Shown here one piece after another: positions 42,718-52,312 of a stretch of 64,000 bases of DNA. Position numbers and translations under genes: made by a program. The stretch lies in the NCBI GenBank assembly GCA_019639135.1, contig JAHBSL010000015.1, positions 59,419 to 123,418 on the forward strand, in the 5' to 3' direction. The stretch's first letter is position 1; each line of letters begins with the position of its first letter. Below the pieces are notes generated by a model. It saw only the letters and a program-made list of their open reading frames with translations, was not told where the DNA came from and searched no databases. The stretch comes from Acidobacteriota bacterium. Lineage in GTDB: Bacteria; Acidobacteriota; Blastocatellia; Pyrinomonadales; Pyrinomonadaceae.

Positions 42718-43737
42718 CTAGCGGATCGGAAGGACCGGGATGTCGAATCCTTCGAGGTCTCCGCAGAATGCTCCGGTGCTGAGGCAGCCTGGGGTCGAAA
42801 GCGTGTTCGAACCGGCCGGATTGCCGAGAGGGAAGACAAGAGCGGTTGCCTTGGCCGTTCCTGCCGGTCCGGGTGTCAGGTCTGTGATGGTGTAAACACG
42901 TCCGTCCTCGAGCAGCAAATAAAGGGTGTTGCCGAAAGCGGCAAGGCCGGTGTCGCGGTTAACGTCGGTCGGGAGCGTGTTCGTGATGAAACGAGCGCGG
43001 CCGGCGTTCGCACCGGTTGCGAAGAGTTGGTAGATCGCTCCATGAGCATTCGCCGAAGCATTGTTGAAGCGATTTTCCGAAGCGAAGATCCGGCCATCGG
43101 CAGTAACGGCAAGGCCGTCAAAGTAGGGATTCTCGTCTCCGCCCTGGCTGTCTGCGGTCTTGATCAGGCCGGCTGCGGTCGCGCCAGAGCCGATCTGTGT
43201 AGCAAGGCCGGTGGTCGGGCTGATGCGGAAAAGGCGGCTCCGCGGTGCGTTTGCGGGAAGCGTATCGTCGGAAGCGATAGCGTATATCCAGCCATCTGTG
43301 GCGTTGTAGGCAGCGGCCGCTTCGGTGAATCCGGACGGGAAGCAGGTCTCGCCGATCTGCGGTCCGATCGGGCCGCTAACACCATTCGCCTGCGGATAGG
43401 TTCCGGGCGTGCGGAAGATGCGAAGATCGGAGGCGAGGCCGGTCACCGGGTCCGACCCCGTGTTGCAAAGTTCGGTGTCGAACTCAGCGACTCCGTAAAG
43501 AGTCGATCCGATCGACGCCAGGCCTTCGTATTCGCGGCGGATCGTCTGGCCGTTAAGCGAAAGCTGGCTGATCAGCGTGCCTTGGCCGGTGGCAAGGTCA
43601 AACTGGTAATACTGCTGCGGAAGATTCGTAACGTCGCGGTTGTTGTCCGTGATCGAGTAACCGATCTGGCCAAAGGCCGTTACATTGATCGAAACGATCA
43701 AGGCCGCGGCAAAAAGTGCTTTGAACAAATTTCTCAT
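42718..43737 (-). CDS. secreted propeller-like protein
   Basis: 339 residues with a signal peptide (LFKALFAAALIVSINVTAFGQ). Beta-rich, with repeated segments such as YYQFDLATGQGTLISQ, LYGVAEFD, WIYAIASDD, LFRISPTTGLATQIG, IFASENRF and LYLLLEDGRVYTITD, which resemble propeller blades of the type seen in DUF4394-like extracellular proteins. Role unknown. It precedes the TonB receptor on the same strand but is separated by a terminator. Confidence 0.82.
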   Translation of the reverse strand: MRNLFKALFAAALIVSINVTAFGQIGYSITDNNRDVTNLPQQYYQFDLATGQGTLISQLSLNGQTIRREYEGLASIGSTLYGVAEFDTELCNTGSDPVTGLASDLRIFRTPGTYPQANGVSGPIGPQIGETCFPSGFTEAAAAYNATDGWIYAIASDDTLPANAPRSRLFRISPTTGLATQIGSGATAAGLIKTADSQGGDENPYFDGLAVTADGRIFASENRFNNASANAHGAIYQLFATGANAGRARFITNTLPTDVNRDTGLAAFGNTLYLLLEDGRVYTITDLTPGPAGTAKATALVFPLGNPAGSNTLSTPGCLSTGAFCGDLEGFDIPVLPIR

Positions 43738-44186
43738 TTTTCCTCCAAATGGTTGGGCTTGGTTGCTTGTTTACTTGGTTATGTCAACTCGCTCGATGGG
43801 CGTCCTGTTCGCATCGAGCCAAATGTCCGATCGCAATAAAGTGATCATTAAGATTCCGTAGTTCGTCTGTTCGAAAGCCGTTAAGCCATTTGGCCCGAAG
43901 CGGCCGGCCTCAACAGCTCTTCGCGGCAATAGGCGACTGATGCCCATCAGGACAGCTACAAGCCTTTGAATGCTGCGAAGTGAAGAGTCTATCGGCGCGA
44001 ACTAAACGGCGTGTGACCGTAACCTTAAATAAATTGGTACTTTCTGTTACGAAAACGTTACGTGCTGGAAGGCCGCTCTTCCCCGGCGCCTATCACCACA
44101 CAGGAGTTGCTTGCGCAATTGCGCGGCAAGTGACATCATCAAATTTGCTGTGAAGGTGTCTTTTTTCAACGCATTTTTGGGAGGCG
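43738..44186. other. gap upstream of nadA and of the propeller-like gene
   Basis: A divergent intergenic region of about 450 bases with no recognised gene. It holds GTTACG twice with 11-base spacing (44046 and 44057) ahead of nadA. I see no convincing promoter hexamer pair. Confidence 0.4.
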
Positions 44187-45302
44187 ATGATGAGTACAGC
44201 AGTTGAGCAGGTTCGCCCGCTTGAAGATTTTCTGGTGATGCCGGAGGCTGAAGTTGCCGAAAGCATCGAGGCGGCCCGCGAGGCACTCGGCGGGGATGTT
44301 ATCATTCTCGGCCATCATTATCAGCGTGATGATGTTATCCGCCACGCCGATCTTCAGGGCGATTCCTACCAGCTTTCCGTGATGGCCTCTGAGACCGATG
44401 CCCAGCACATCGTCTTCTGCGGCGTGCATTTCATGGCCGAATCGGCCGATATTCTCGGCAAGCCTAAGCAGCGTGTGATACTGCCCGATATGGGAGCGGG
44501 CTGCTCAATGGCTGATATGGCGACGATCAATCAGGTCGAGGACGCATGGGAGCAGCTTGGCGAGATCGGCGTGCTCAAGAGCAAGGTCGCTCCGATCACC
44601 TATATGAATTCCTCGGCGGCGATCAAGGCCTTTTGCGGACGCAACGAGGGAGTTGTCTGTACCAGCTCTAATGCAGTTCCGCTTTTCGACATTTACCTCA
44701 AGGAATTCGACAAGATGTTCTTCTTCCCGGACCAGCACCTCGGGCGAAACACGGGAGCGAAGTTCGGCATCCCGCTCGACAAAATGGTCGTCTGGAATCC
44801 GCACGAGGAACTTGGCGGAAACACGCCCGAGGCTTTGCTCAAGGCAAAGCTGATCCTCTGGCGAGGCCATTGCTCGGTACACGGGCGTTTCAAGGAGTGG
44901 CACGTTGACCGCATTCGCGAACAGGTGCCGGGAGTGCAGGTGCTTGTGCATCCGGAGTGCACGTACGAGGTCGTGCAGAAGAGCGACCTGAACGGCTCGA
45001 CGAGCTTTATCATCAAAACGGTCGAGAACGCCCCGGCGGGTTCGAAATGGGCGATCGGCACCGAGGTCAACCTGGTCAACCGGCTTGCTCAACGGTTCCC
45101 GGATAAGGAAATTCACTTGCTGGCCCCGGACCTCTGCATGTGTGCGACGATGTACCGTATCGCTCCGCAGAATCTTGCCTGGGCGATGGAGAACCTCGCC
45201 GAAGGCGTCGTTGTCAACGAGATAATCGTCGATGACGAGACGAAGCATTTCGCCAATGTCGCGCTCGAGCGGATGATCCGGATGACCGAAACGGGCAAGT
45301 AG
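44187..45302 (+). CDS. nadA: quinolinate synthase NadA
   Basis: 371 residues (a second ATG one codon on is equally likely; GGGAGG precedes both). Makes quinolinate from iminoaspartate and dihydroxyacetone phosphate, the second step of de novo NAD synthesis. Motifs: ILGHHYQRDDVIRHADLQGDS for substrate binding and PDMGAGCSMAD. The family's three [4Fe-4S] ligands are probably among that Cys and the Cys residues in HPECTYEVV and LAPDLCMCATMYR. Followed 9 bases later by a ferredoxin gene. nadB and nadC are not in the window. Confidence 0.97.
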   Translation: MMSTAVEQVRPLEDFLVMPEAEVAESIEAAREALGGDVIILGHHYQRDDVIRHADLQGDSYQLSVMASETDAQHIVFCGVHFMAESADILGKPKQRVILPDMGAGCSMADMATINQVEDAWEQLGEIGVLKSKVAPITYMNSSAAIKAFCGRNEGVVCTSSNAVPLFDIYLKEFDKMFFFPDQHLGRNTGAKFGIPLDKMVVWNPHEELGGNTPEALLKAKLILWRGHCSVHGRFKEWHVDRIREQVPGVQVLVHPECTYEVVQKSDLNGSTSFIIKTVENAPAGSKWAIGTEVNLVNRLAQRFPDKEIHLLAPDLCMCATMYRIAPQNLAWAMENLAEGVVVNEIIVDDETKHFANVALERMIRMTETGK

Positions 45303-45311
45303 CAGGCAAAA

Positions 45312-45542
45312 ATGGCAGAGATCTCTGACAAATTGCCGGACAACGTCCGCGGCCGGTTTTACGTCGATCGAATGTGTATCGACTGCGACGTTTGCCGCGA
45401 TACCGCGCCCGCAAACTTTACCCGCAACGATGAGAACGGGTATTCGTACGTTTATAAACAGCCCACTTCCCCCGAAGAACTTGCCCTCTGCGAAGAGGCA
45501 ATGATGGCATGCCCCGTTGAGGCCATCGGGGATGATGCCTGA
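45312..45542 (+). CDS. small [4Fe-4S] ferredoxin
   Basis: 76 residues. CIDCDVCRDTAP near residues 22-33 and CPVEAIG near the end provide the Cys set of a single [4Fe-4S] cluster. The N-terminus precedes it with GRFYVDRM, as in Fer4_15-type ferredoxins. It lies 9 bases after nadA in the same direction, so it may supply electrons or act in cluster maintenance for quinolinate synthase; that is inference. Confidence 0.92.
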   Translation: MAEISDKLPDNVRGRFYVDRMCIDCDVCRDTAPANFTRNDENGYSYVYKQPTSPEELALCEEAMMACPVEAIGDDA

Positions 45543-45666
45543 TGCCTTAAAGCCCGTATTGACGTAGGTGTTAAAATTGCTGAAAACGTTAGTAAATTGA
45601 ACTCGCCGGCGGTGCAACCGGAGTGAGCCTTTAGGAAATTTCGAACATCTTTGGGAGGAAACTAGA

Positions 45667-47277
45667 ATGAATATCCGTCTTTTGACGCTGCTTTTTGCCC
45701 TCTTTGCGGTCACCGCCTCTGGCCAAACGTCGTGGCTTGACCGCGATCTTTCTACCGCTTGGAACACGGGAAACGGTGTGATACCGACGGCACCTCGGAG
45801 CAACGGCGAGTCGCCGAATTCGCAGATGTGCCGCGGGACCATCCGTGCTGCCGAATCGATAAACGACCGGGCGATGACACGGGCAGGCTGGTTCCTCTTC
45901 GGCCCGACCTACAGCTACGGCACTATCTCGATCGTAACGGCGATGGCGAGCGTTGACGGAATGTGCCGGCCGAACGAATACAACGGTTTCGTCTTTGTCG
46001 GAAACCGCTTTGCCGGGACGCTTTCGCCGACGGTCTCCAATTCGCGGACCGACGGTGCGCTAAGCACGATCCAGTTCTTCAATCCCGACAACCTGACCGT
46101 TCAGTTCGTCCGCTACGATGACGACGACGGGCTCTGCTGCCCGTCGCGTACGAGCTACGTCAACTACGAGATCACGCTGGGAACTCGGCCGGTGGTCAAG
46201 GCCGTTGACGTGGATACGCGGCCAAACTGTGAAAATTCAGGCCCGATCGAGACGCAGGACAACGTGGTTTCCGGAACCGTGACATACCGAACCCGGATGG
46301 CACTTCCGCCGACCGCTGTCTTGACCGTTTCGTTGCTTGATGTCTCAAGGGCGGATGCTGCGGCCGACGTGATCGCCCGGCAGCAGATCAACACCGCAGG
46401 CAAACAAGTCCCGTTCGATTTCAGCTTTGCCTACGACAGGGCGCGCATACAGGAGCGGAATCGCTATGCGATCCGGGCCGAGATCCGCGATGGCGGCCGG
46501 CTGCTTTTTACGACCGACACTAACTATCCGGTGATAACGCAGGGCAACCCGCGGAACGTCGATCTGGTAGTTGTCCCGGTCGGCCGCCCCGGTCCGGGAA
46601 CGGGCCAGGCTTCGGGAACGATCCGCGGAACGGTCACCTATCGGCAGCGGATAGCTTTGCCGGCCGATTCTGAGATCACAGTCAAGCTTATTGACGCCGC
46701 TGACCCCGAAGGGACGCCAGTGGCCGAGACGACCGTTACGCCGGGCACTCGGCAGGTGCCGGTTCCGTTCGAACTCGGATACGAACGCCGCGATGTCAAT
46801 CTTCAGCGGAGCTATGTTCTATTTGCCGAGATCCGCTCGAGCAAGACGCTTCGCTTCCGATCGGAGACCGGAACGCCGGTCAACCTCCGCAACGCGAATG
46901 TGCAGGGCGTTGAGATAGTCGTCAACCCGGCGAGCGACGAACCGGAGGTCATAACGGGCCAGTCCCTTAATGTCTCGAAGTTCGGCACCGGCTCGTTCCA
47001 GATCGAAGGCCGCGGCTCTGAGCTCATCATCCGCGGAACGGTGACGATCCGGACCGACGGCACGGCGACCGTCTCGATAAGCAGACTTAACGGAACGATC
47101 AACTTTGAAGGAAAGCTCGTCGCCTTTGACAGCAATTCGGCGAAGATACTTGTCCAGAGTTCGGGTGATGCCGGCGCTTCGGGCGAGATCGATGTCCGCT
47201 ATAGCGGCCGCAGCCTGAATGCCGTTATCGGCAACAACCTCGTGCTGGACGGGCAGAACGTGACGCTCCGATTCTGA
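45667..47277 (+). CDS. exported protein with two YbaY-type domains
   Basis: 536 residues, signal peptide (LLTLLFALFAVTASGQ). Residues 15-190 are an extracellular beta domain with a GLCCPSRTSY segment. Two YbaY-like domains follow (about 202-310 and 318-425), each starting V-x-G-T-V-T-Y-R-[TQ]-R-[MI]-A-L-P and passing through VPFDF/VPFEL strands. A final region (SLNVSKFGTGSFQIEG) is beta-rich. YbaY domains occur in lipoprotein-type assembly factors. Function unknown; not in an operon with its neighbours, since a terminator follows. Confidence 0.82.
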   Translation: MNIRLLTLLFALFAVTASGQTSWLDRDLSTAWNTGNGVIPTAPRSNGESPNSQMCRGTIRAAESINDRAMTRAGWFLFGPTYSYGTISIVTAMASVDGMCRPNEYNGFVFVGNRFAGTLSPTVSNSRTDGALSTIQFFNPDNLTVQFVRYDDDDGLCCPSRTSYVNYEITLGTRPVVKAVDVDTRPNCENSGPIETQDNVVSGTVTYRTRMALPPTAVLTVSLLDVSRADAAADVIARQQINTAGKQVPFDFSFAYDRARIQERNRYAIRAEIRDGGRLLFTTDTNYPVITQGNPRNVDLVVVPVGRPGPGTGQASGTIRGTVTYRQRIALPADSEITVKLIDAADPEGTPVAETTVTPGTRQVPVPFELGYERRDVNLQRSYVLFAEIRSSKTLRFRSETGTPVNLRNANVQGVEIVVNPASDEPEVITGQSLNVSKFGTGSFQIEGRGSELIIRGTVTIRTDGTATVSISRLNGTINFEGKLVAFDSNSAKILVQSSGDAGASGEIDVRYSGRSLNAVIGNNLVLDGQNVTLRF

Positions 47278-47300
47278 TCGAAAAAACACGTGCTTATCAT

Positions 47301-47340
47301 GCGGGTGGAGGCTCGAATAACGGGCCTCCACCCGCTTTTT
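47301..47340 (+). terminator. strong terminator after the YbaY-domain gene
   Basis: GCGGGTGGAGG (47301-47311) pairs with CCTCCACCCGC (47325-47335), followed by five T. Confidence 0.9.
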
Positions 47341-47406
47341 AGCGCCCGGCTTATGCAAAAAATGCCGTGAACCTTGGTCAATAAACCTGTATGGGAGGCT
47401 TTAATA

Positions 47407-47940
47407 ATGGGCTTTGTAGATAACGATTATAAAAAAGTAAAACCGATCAAACAGGAACATAAGAACGCGTGCTGGGCCGCATGTCTTGAATGGTGGCAGC
47501 GTGCAAACAAATTCGGAACCGTTTATTCACAGTCGGCTCTAAGAAAAGAGAAAGACATTAAGGCGATGTACAACAGCGACAGCACGACGGGCTATGTGCA
47601 TAAGAAGAGCCACGCGAACTACGGCGTACTGGAAAAGCACGAGTTGCTCAGCCTTTACCGCCAGCCTCGGTTCGAGATGTTCGTTTACGAAGAGCCGGCA
47701 CTGCAACCGGGGCTTTTTCACGAGCTGCTAGCGACGCGAGGTCCGGTCATCATCGGCTATTTCGACTCGTTCTCGAATGGTAACCACGTAAACGTGGTGT
47801 GCGGTTATGACCTTGACCTTCAGATGGTCGAGGTAATGGAACCGCGGAAGGGCAAGTTCGTGGAACGCGGGGTGACGGAGTATCTGGGCGGTCCTGAGCC
47901 GCTCGTGCTTGCATACCGCAACCGAAATCTCTGGTCGTAG
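47407..47940 (+). CDS. papain-like (AvrRpt2/C39-type) cysteine protease
   Basis: 177 residues from ATG at 47407, GGGAGG 9-14 bases before it; an upstream TTG is rejected. The catalytic layout matches papain-like C70/C39 peptidases: KQEHKNACWAACLEWWQ with the nucleophile Cys near residue 22, and SNGNHVNVVCGYDLD with the His near residue 126, then EPRKGKFVERG supplying an acidic residue. No signal peptide. Such domains occur as effectors, bacteriocin processors and toxins. No partner gene is seen; a strong terminator lies on each side, so it is monocistronic. Confidence 0.78.
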   Translation: MGFVDNDYKKVKPIKQEHKNACWAACLEWWQRANKFGTVYSQSALRKEKDIKAMYNSDSTTGYVHKKSHANYGVLEKHELLSLYRQPRFEMFVYEEPALQPGLFHELLATRGPVIIGYFDSFSNGNHVNVVCGYDLDLQMVEVMEPRKGKFVERGVTEYLGGPEPLVLAYRNRNLWS

Positions 47941-47966
47941 AAATCGAAGGATCTGATAAATGAATA

Positions 47967-48000
47967 TTCGGCGGGTTCGAAGGCGGGCTCGCCGAGTTTT
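47967..48000 (+). terminator. terminator after the cysteine protease gene
   Basis: TTCGGCG...CGCCGAG palindrome with a G/C-rich loop followed by a T run that reaches the opposite-strand Rieske stop codon. Confidence 0.55.
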
Positions 48001-48348
48001 TTATACGTGGAGCTTGATCATTCCGTCTTCGATGGTGACGTCGTAGCGGTCGATCGAGCATTGAGGTTTGGTAAAGCACTCGCCGCTGGTGACGTCGAAC
48101 TTCCAGCCATGGAATTCGCATTCGACCGTAGTACCGCGAAGCTTTGAATCGGCAAGCGGGTAGCCCTTGTGCGGGCAGAAATTCTCGATGGCGAAAAAGC
48201 GTCCGCCGACGTTAAAAAGAGCGACCTCGCTACCGTCCTTTAGCTGAACGGTCGCTCCGCGGCCGGGCGGCACCGCTTCGGCACGGCCGACCGTGATCGT
48301 GCGCCCTTCGCGGGGCGGCTTTCGCTTATTTTCCCTGGACTTTCCCAT
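48001..48348 (-). CDS. Rieske [2Fe-2S] ferredoxin
   Basis: 115 residues. Cluster ligands are C-P-H (NFCPHKGYPLADSKL) and C-x-x-H (VECEFHGWKFDV), the C-x-H ... C-x-x-H pattern of Rieske domains. Soluble, so of the NirD/ferredoxin class. A basic N-terminal stretch (KSRENKRKPPREG) precedes the domain. Probable electron donor; partner unknown. Confidence 0.93.
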   Translation of the reverse strand: MGKSRENKRKPPREGRTITVGRAEAVPPGRGATVQLKDGSEVALFNVGGRFFAIENFCPHKGYPLADSKLRGTTVECEFHGWKFDVTSGECFTKPQCSIDRYDVTIEDGMIKLHV

Positions 48349-48509
48349 TTCTCGACCTGCGGCAAGATCCGATCTGCATTAAATGCTCGTACCGCCAAAA
48401 ATATAGGATAACGCACCGGCCGCGGCATCTCACGCCCGCGGGAGGCGAAAATTCTTTTCCTTGCTTTATAAGCCTATCTAAAACAAAATAAAGGAACGGA
48501 GCAATTGCG

Positions 48510-48971
48510 ATGACAGAAGCGACCAGAGGCGAGCGCGTTAAATGCCGCGAGATAATGACGGCGAACGTTACGACGGCGACCCGCGAGATGATGCTCCGCG
48601 ACGTGGCCCGCCTGCTTCGCGAAGGCGATATGGGCTCGGTGCCGGTTGTCGAGGGCGGCCGCCTTGTCGGCATCGTAACGGACCGCGACATCGTCGTCCG
48701 AGCGATCGCCGAAGGCAAAGGGCCGGAAACACCGGTCGCCGAGGCGATGACCACCGAGATCTTCTCCGTCCGTCCGGACGACTTTGCCTTTGAGGCCGTA
48801 AGGCTGATGGGCGATAAACAGGTTCGCCGCATTCCGGTCGTCGAGGCCGATGGGTCGCTCGCCGGCATAATCTCGATAGCCGACGTCGCACTCGAGATGG
48901 AAGACGAACGCGAGATCGCCGAGACACTCGAGGAGATCTCAAGCGGAGCCGCATTCTGGAGCAAGAAGTAG
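48510..48971 (+). CDS. two-CBS-domain protein
   Basis: 153 residues. Two CBS motifs (VTTATREMMLRDVARLLREGDMG and FSVRPDDFAFEAVRLMGDKQVRR) with the GIVTDRDIVVRA and GIISIADVALE beta-alpha strands. CBS pairs bind adenine nucleotides as energy sensors. It lies 13 bases before hsp20, and lon follows, suggesting a stress-related cluster. Confidence 0.93.
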   Translation: MTEATRGERVKCREIMTANVTTATREMMLRDVARLLREGDMGSVPVVEGGRLVGIVTDRDIVVRAIAEGKGPETPVAEAMTTEIFSVRPDDFAFEAVRLMGDKQVRRIPVVEADGSLAGIISIADVALEMEDEREIAETLEEISSGAAFWSKK

Positions 48972-48984
48972 GTTTTCGCCGCAT

Positions 48985-49344
48985 ATGGCAAAGGCATTCA
49001 ACCGTCATTTTCAGCTTTTGAGCTCGTCAAAGGGAGCGAAGCCCTCGGGGCGTTTGTGGTTTCCGGCGGCGGATGTTTACCAGGTGCCGGAGGGCTGGGT
49101 CGTCAAGGTCGAGCTTGCCGGGGTTGCGGCCGAGGATGTTGAGATAGAGGTCGAGGGCAACGTGCTTTACATCACCGGCTGCCGCAAGGACCGTTCATGT
49201 GCTGCCGGTGCTTCGTATCACCAAATGGAGATCACATACAGCCGGTTCGAAAAGACGCTCAAGTTCCCGTCGCCGATCGAGGGCGTCCAGCTTGACCATA
49301 TGTTCGATAATGGCCTGCTGATCATCCGGCTTCGCAAGGCCTGA
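48985..49344 (+). CDS. Hsp20/alpha-crystallin small heat-shock protein
   Basis: 119 residues. Alpha-crystallin domain: WVVKVELAGVAAEDVEIEVEGNVLYITG and a C-terminal LDHMFDNGLLIIRLRK ending. An ATP-independent holdase for unfolding proteins. The N-terminal arm is short. Sits between the CBS gene and lon. Confidence 0.9.
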   Translation: MAKAFNRHFQLLSSSKGAKPSGRLWFPAADVYQVPEGWVVKVELAGVAAEDVEIEVEGNVLYITGCRKDRSCAAGASYHQMEITYSRFEKTLKFPSPIEGVQLDHMFDNGLLIIRLRKA

Positions 49345-49402
49345 GAAAAAGAAACCAGCACCGGCCGGCGGCCGAACTTCATCTATACAACGGAAAACGT
49401 CT

Positions 49403-51868
49403 ATGGCAGATGAAACACCCCAAAATCCGACGATAGTAACCGAGGTAGCGATACCGCAGGTCTCTGAGATGGCGATCTTGCCGCTTCAGAACACGACCCT
49501 TTTCCCGGATACGGTCGTGCCGCTGGCGGTCGGCCGCGAGCGCTCGATGCGGGCGGTCGAATCAGCCCTCGCGACCGAGGAGAAACTGCTTGGCTGCATT
49601 ACCACGAAGACGGACGGGGTGTCCGGCGACGAGGCAAAGTTTGACGACATATACACCATCGGCACCATCGTCAGCATCAAGCGGATGATGCGGAACGAGG
49701 GCGTTATGCAGCTCATCGTCCAGGGGCTTGAGCGGTTTCGCGTTGTCGAGTGGCTTGAGGAACTGCCGTATCTCAAGGCTCGGGTCGAGAAGCTGCCGGA
49801 GCTTGAACGCGTTGACGAGGAAGAGATCGAAGCGCTCAAGCGGAACATCCACGGATTGATCCAGGAAGCTCTCGCGATGCTTCCGCAGGTGCCGCCGGAG
49901 ATCCGGATGGCCGTTATGACGCAGCAGGATCCGGTCCAACTCTCGTATTTCATGGCGTCTGTGCTCGACCTCGGCACTGAGACCGAGCAGAAAATGCTCG
50001 AATCCGAAACAGTCGATTCGCTCCTGACGCTGACGCACGCCGCACTCGCCCGCGAGGTCGAGATAATGCAGATCCGCACCAAGATCGCCACCGAGGCACA
50101 GGGTGAAATGGACAAGGCCCAGCGGGACTACGTTCTTCGCCAGCAGCTCAAGGCGATCAAGAAGGAACTCGGCGAGGACGAGGACCGAGGCGAAAAGGCC
50201 GAGGCCGAGCAACTCCGCGAGCGGCTTGAGACGGCCGATCTTCCCGAGGACGTCCGCAAAGAGGCCGAACGCGAACTCAAGCGGATGGAGGCATTGCCGC
50301 AATCGGCGCCGGATTACCACGTTATCCGCACTTATCTCGAATACGTGCTCGAGCTTCCGTGGCGAAAGTCGAGCGAAGAAAAGCTTGACCTCAACGAAGC
50401 TCGCCGCATCTTGGACGAAGACCATTACGGGCTTGAGGACGTAAAGGAACGCATTCTCGAATCGCTGGCGGTGGTAAAGCTCCGGCCGGATTCGAAGAGC
50501 CCGATCGTGCTTTTCGTCGGCCCTCCGGGCGTCGGCAAAACCTCGCTCGGGCGGTCGATCGCCCGCTCGCTCGGGCGCGAATTTGAGCGGATGTCGCTAG
50601 GCGGAATGCGCGACGAGGCCGAGCTCCGCGGCCATCGAAGGACGTATATCGGTGCGATGCCGGGGCGGATCATTCAGGCACTTCGCCGTGTCGGCGTAAA
50701 CAATCCGCTGATGATGCTTGATGAGATCGATAAGCTCGGCAACGATTATCGCGGCGACCCATCGGCCGCCTTGCTTGAGATACTCGACCCGGCGCAGAAC
50801 AATACGTTTCGCGATAACTATCTCGACCTGCCGTTCGATCTTTCAAAGGTCTTTTTCATCGCGACGGCCAATTCGCTCGGGCCGATACCGATGCCGCTCC
50901 GCGACCGAATGGAGATAATCCAGATCGCCGGATACAGCGACCGCGAAAAGCTGAACATTGCGAAGCAGTATCTGGTGCCGCGGCAGGTGCGGGAGAACGG
51001 GCTGACCGAAGAGCAGTTTGAAATAACCGACGCTGCGATCAATCTGCTGACCTCTCGCTACACCCGCGAGGCCGGGGTTCGCCAGCTTGAACGTGCCGTC
51101 GGCAATCTGGCCCGCAAGGTCGCGCTCAAAGTGGCGGTCGGCTCGACGGAGAAAGTTACGATAGACGTGGCAGAGATCCGAGAGTATCTCGGTGCTCCGC
51201 GGTTTCATCCCGAATCTGCCAGGTCAGAGATGCCCACAGGAGTCGCGACCGGAATGGCATGGACGGAAATGGGCGGCGAGGTGCTCTTTATCGAGGCGAC
51301 GGCACTGCCGGGCGGCAGCGGCTTGACGCTGACCGGCCAACTCGGCGATGTGATGAAAGAATCGGCACAGGCGGCCCGCAGCTACCTGTGGTCGCACGCC
51401 TCGGAATTTGGCATCGAGCCCGATGCGATCAAGCAGAACGGCGTTCACCTCCACGTTCCGGCCGGTGCGATCCCGAAGGACGGCCCGAGTGCGGGCGTTA
51501 CGATGGCATCGGCGCTTGCTTCGCTTTATAGCGGCCGGAAGGTTCGGTCGGATACGGCGATGACGGGCGAGATCACGCTCTCCGGGTTGGTGTTTCCGGT
51601 TGGCGGCATCAAGGAGAAAGTGCTGGCGGCGCATCGTGCCGGCATTCGAAGGATAATCCTTCCCGAACAGAACGAGGCCGACGTTGACGAGATTCCGGAA
51701 GACGTCCGCAAGGAGCTCGAGATAATCACGGCAAAGCGGGTCAGCGATGTGCTGAACGCGGCGCTTGAGCCCTCGGGATCGGCCGACACACCGCCGCCGG
51801 GCTTTCTGCTCCCGAAGCAGGACGGAGGCGAGCAGCCCGCGGACCGGCTGATCGCAAAAGAGAGCTAA
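49403..51868 (+). CDS. lon: ATP-dependent protease Lon
   Basis: 821 residues, full length. N-terminal substrate-binding domain ([23 protein letters not shown]), AAA+ Walker [10 protein letters not shown] from residue 373, [25 protein letters not shown], Walker [13 protein letters not shown], and a C-terminal Ser-Lys protease: catalytic Ser 696 in [10 protein letters not shown] and Lys 739 in [14 protein letters not shown]. Degrades misfolded and regulatory proteins. Lies 58 bases after hsp20, so probably one stress transcript. Confidence 0.98.
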   Translation: MADETPQNPTIVTEVAIPQVSEMAILPLQNTTLFPDTVVPLAVGRERSMRAVESALATEEKLLGCITTKTDGVSGDEAKFDDIYTIGTIVSIKRMMRNEGVMQLIVQGLERFRVVEWLEELPYLKARVEKLPELERVDEEEIEALKRNIHGLIQEALAMLPQVPPEIRMAVMTQQDPVQLSYFMASVLDLGTETEQKMLESETVDSLLTLTHAALAREVEIMQIRTKIATEAQGEMDKAQRDYVLRQQLKAIKKELGEDEDRGEKAEAEQLRERLETADLPEDVRKEAERELKRMEALPQSAPDYHVIRTYLEYVLELPWRKSSEEKLDLNEARRILDEDHYGLEDVKERILESLAVVKLRPDSKSPIVLFVGPPGVGKTSLGRSIARSLGREFERMSLGGMRDEAELRGHRRTYIGAMPGRIIQALRRVGVNNPLMMLDEIDKLGNDYRGDPSAALLEILDPAQNNTFRDNYLDLPFDLSKVFFIATANSLGPIPMPLRDRMEIIQIAGYSDREKLNIAKQYLVPRQVRENGLTEEQFEITDAAINLLTSRYTREAGVRQLERAVGNLARKVALKVAVGSTEKVTIDVAEIREYLGAPRFHPESARSEMPTGVATGMAWTEMGGEVLFIEATALPGGSGLTLTGQLGDVMKESAQAARSYLWSHASEFGIEPDAIKQNGVHLHVPAGAIPKDGPSAGVTMASALASLYSGRKVRSDTAMTGEITLSGLVFPVGGIKEKVLAAHRAGIRRIILPEQNEADVDEIPEDVRKELEIITAKRVSDVLNAALEPSGSADTPPPGFLLPKQDGGEQPADRLIAKES

Positions 51869-51874
51869 AGGCTG

Positions 51875-52303
51875 TCAGCAAATTGTCGAACTCTTTCGCG
51901 ACTTTGCGACCGAGCCCTTGATCAGGCGTTCGAGCACTTTCATGTCCACATCGGCAAGCTTGTTGACGTAAAGACACGAAACGCCGTTCTTGAATTTGCC
52001 GAGCTTTGCAAGTAATTCTTCCTCGCCGGGTGCTCCGCAAAGCACGTATAGCGAGAGGTTTTGCTTTCGCGGGCTAAATGCCGCGACCGGCCAATCGAGT
52101 TCGCGGCCGGAGGCGTATTTCAGCATCCGGCTGCCAAAGCCGATGATCGACGGGCCCCACATCTTCGGTTCCTCTTTCGTTATCCGCTTGAAGATCTCCA
52201 GCAGGCGAAAGGCATCCTGCCGCCGCGTTTCATTCTCGACCGAATTGATGAAATCCTCTACGCTCGCGTCGGTCTCGCGTGTTTTTAACTCTGCTTTAGC
52301 CAT
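51875..52303 (-). CDS. DUF1801 protein
   Basis: 142 residues. The signature DASVEDFINSVENETRRQDAFRLLEIFKRIT and MWGPSIIGFGSRMLKYASGRELDWPVAAFSPRK are characteristic of the DUF1801 (YdhG-like) family, which has no established role. It is convergent with lon. It starts 9 bases after the end of the nuclease gene on the same strand. Confidence 0.92.
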   Translation of the reverse strand: MAKAELKTRETDASVEDFINSVENETRRQDAFRLLEIFKRITKEEPKMWGPSIIGFGSRMLKYASGRELDWPVAAFSPRKQNLSLYVLCGAPGEEELLAKLGKFKNGVSCLYVNKLADVDMKVLERLIKGSVAKSRKSSTIC

Positions 52304-52312
52304 CGTTTCACC

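Noticed and set aside
42649..43839. Plus-strand frame of 396 codons across the propeller-like gene
   Set aside because: Antisense to a gene with signal peptide and repeat pattern; composition artefact.
44505..45842. Minus-strand frame of 445 codons across nadA and ferredoxin
   Set aside because: Antisense to genes with clear catalytic motifs; no recognisable domain.
47374..47406. TTG start giving an 11-residue longer cysteine protease
   Set aside because: The ATG at 47407 has a GGGAGG at proper distance; the TTG does not.
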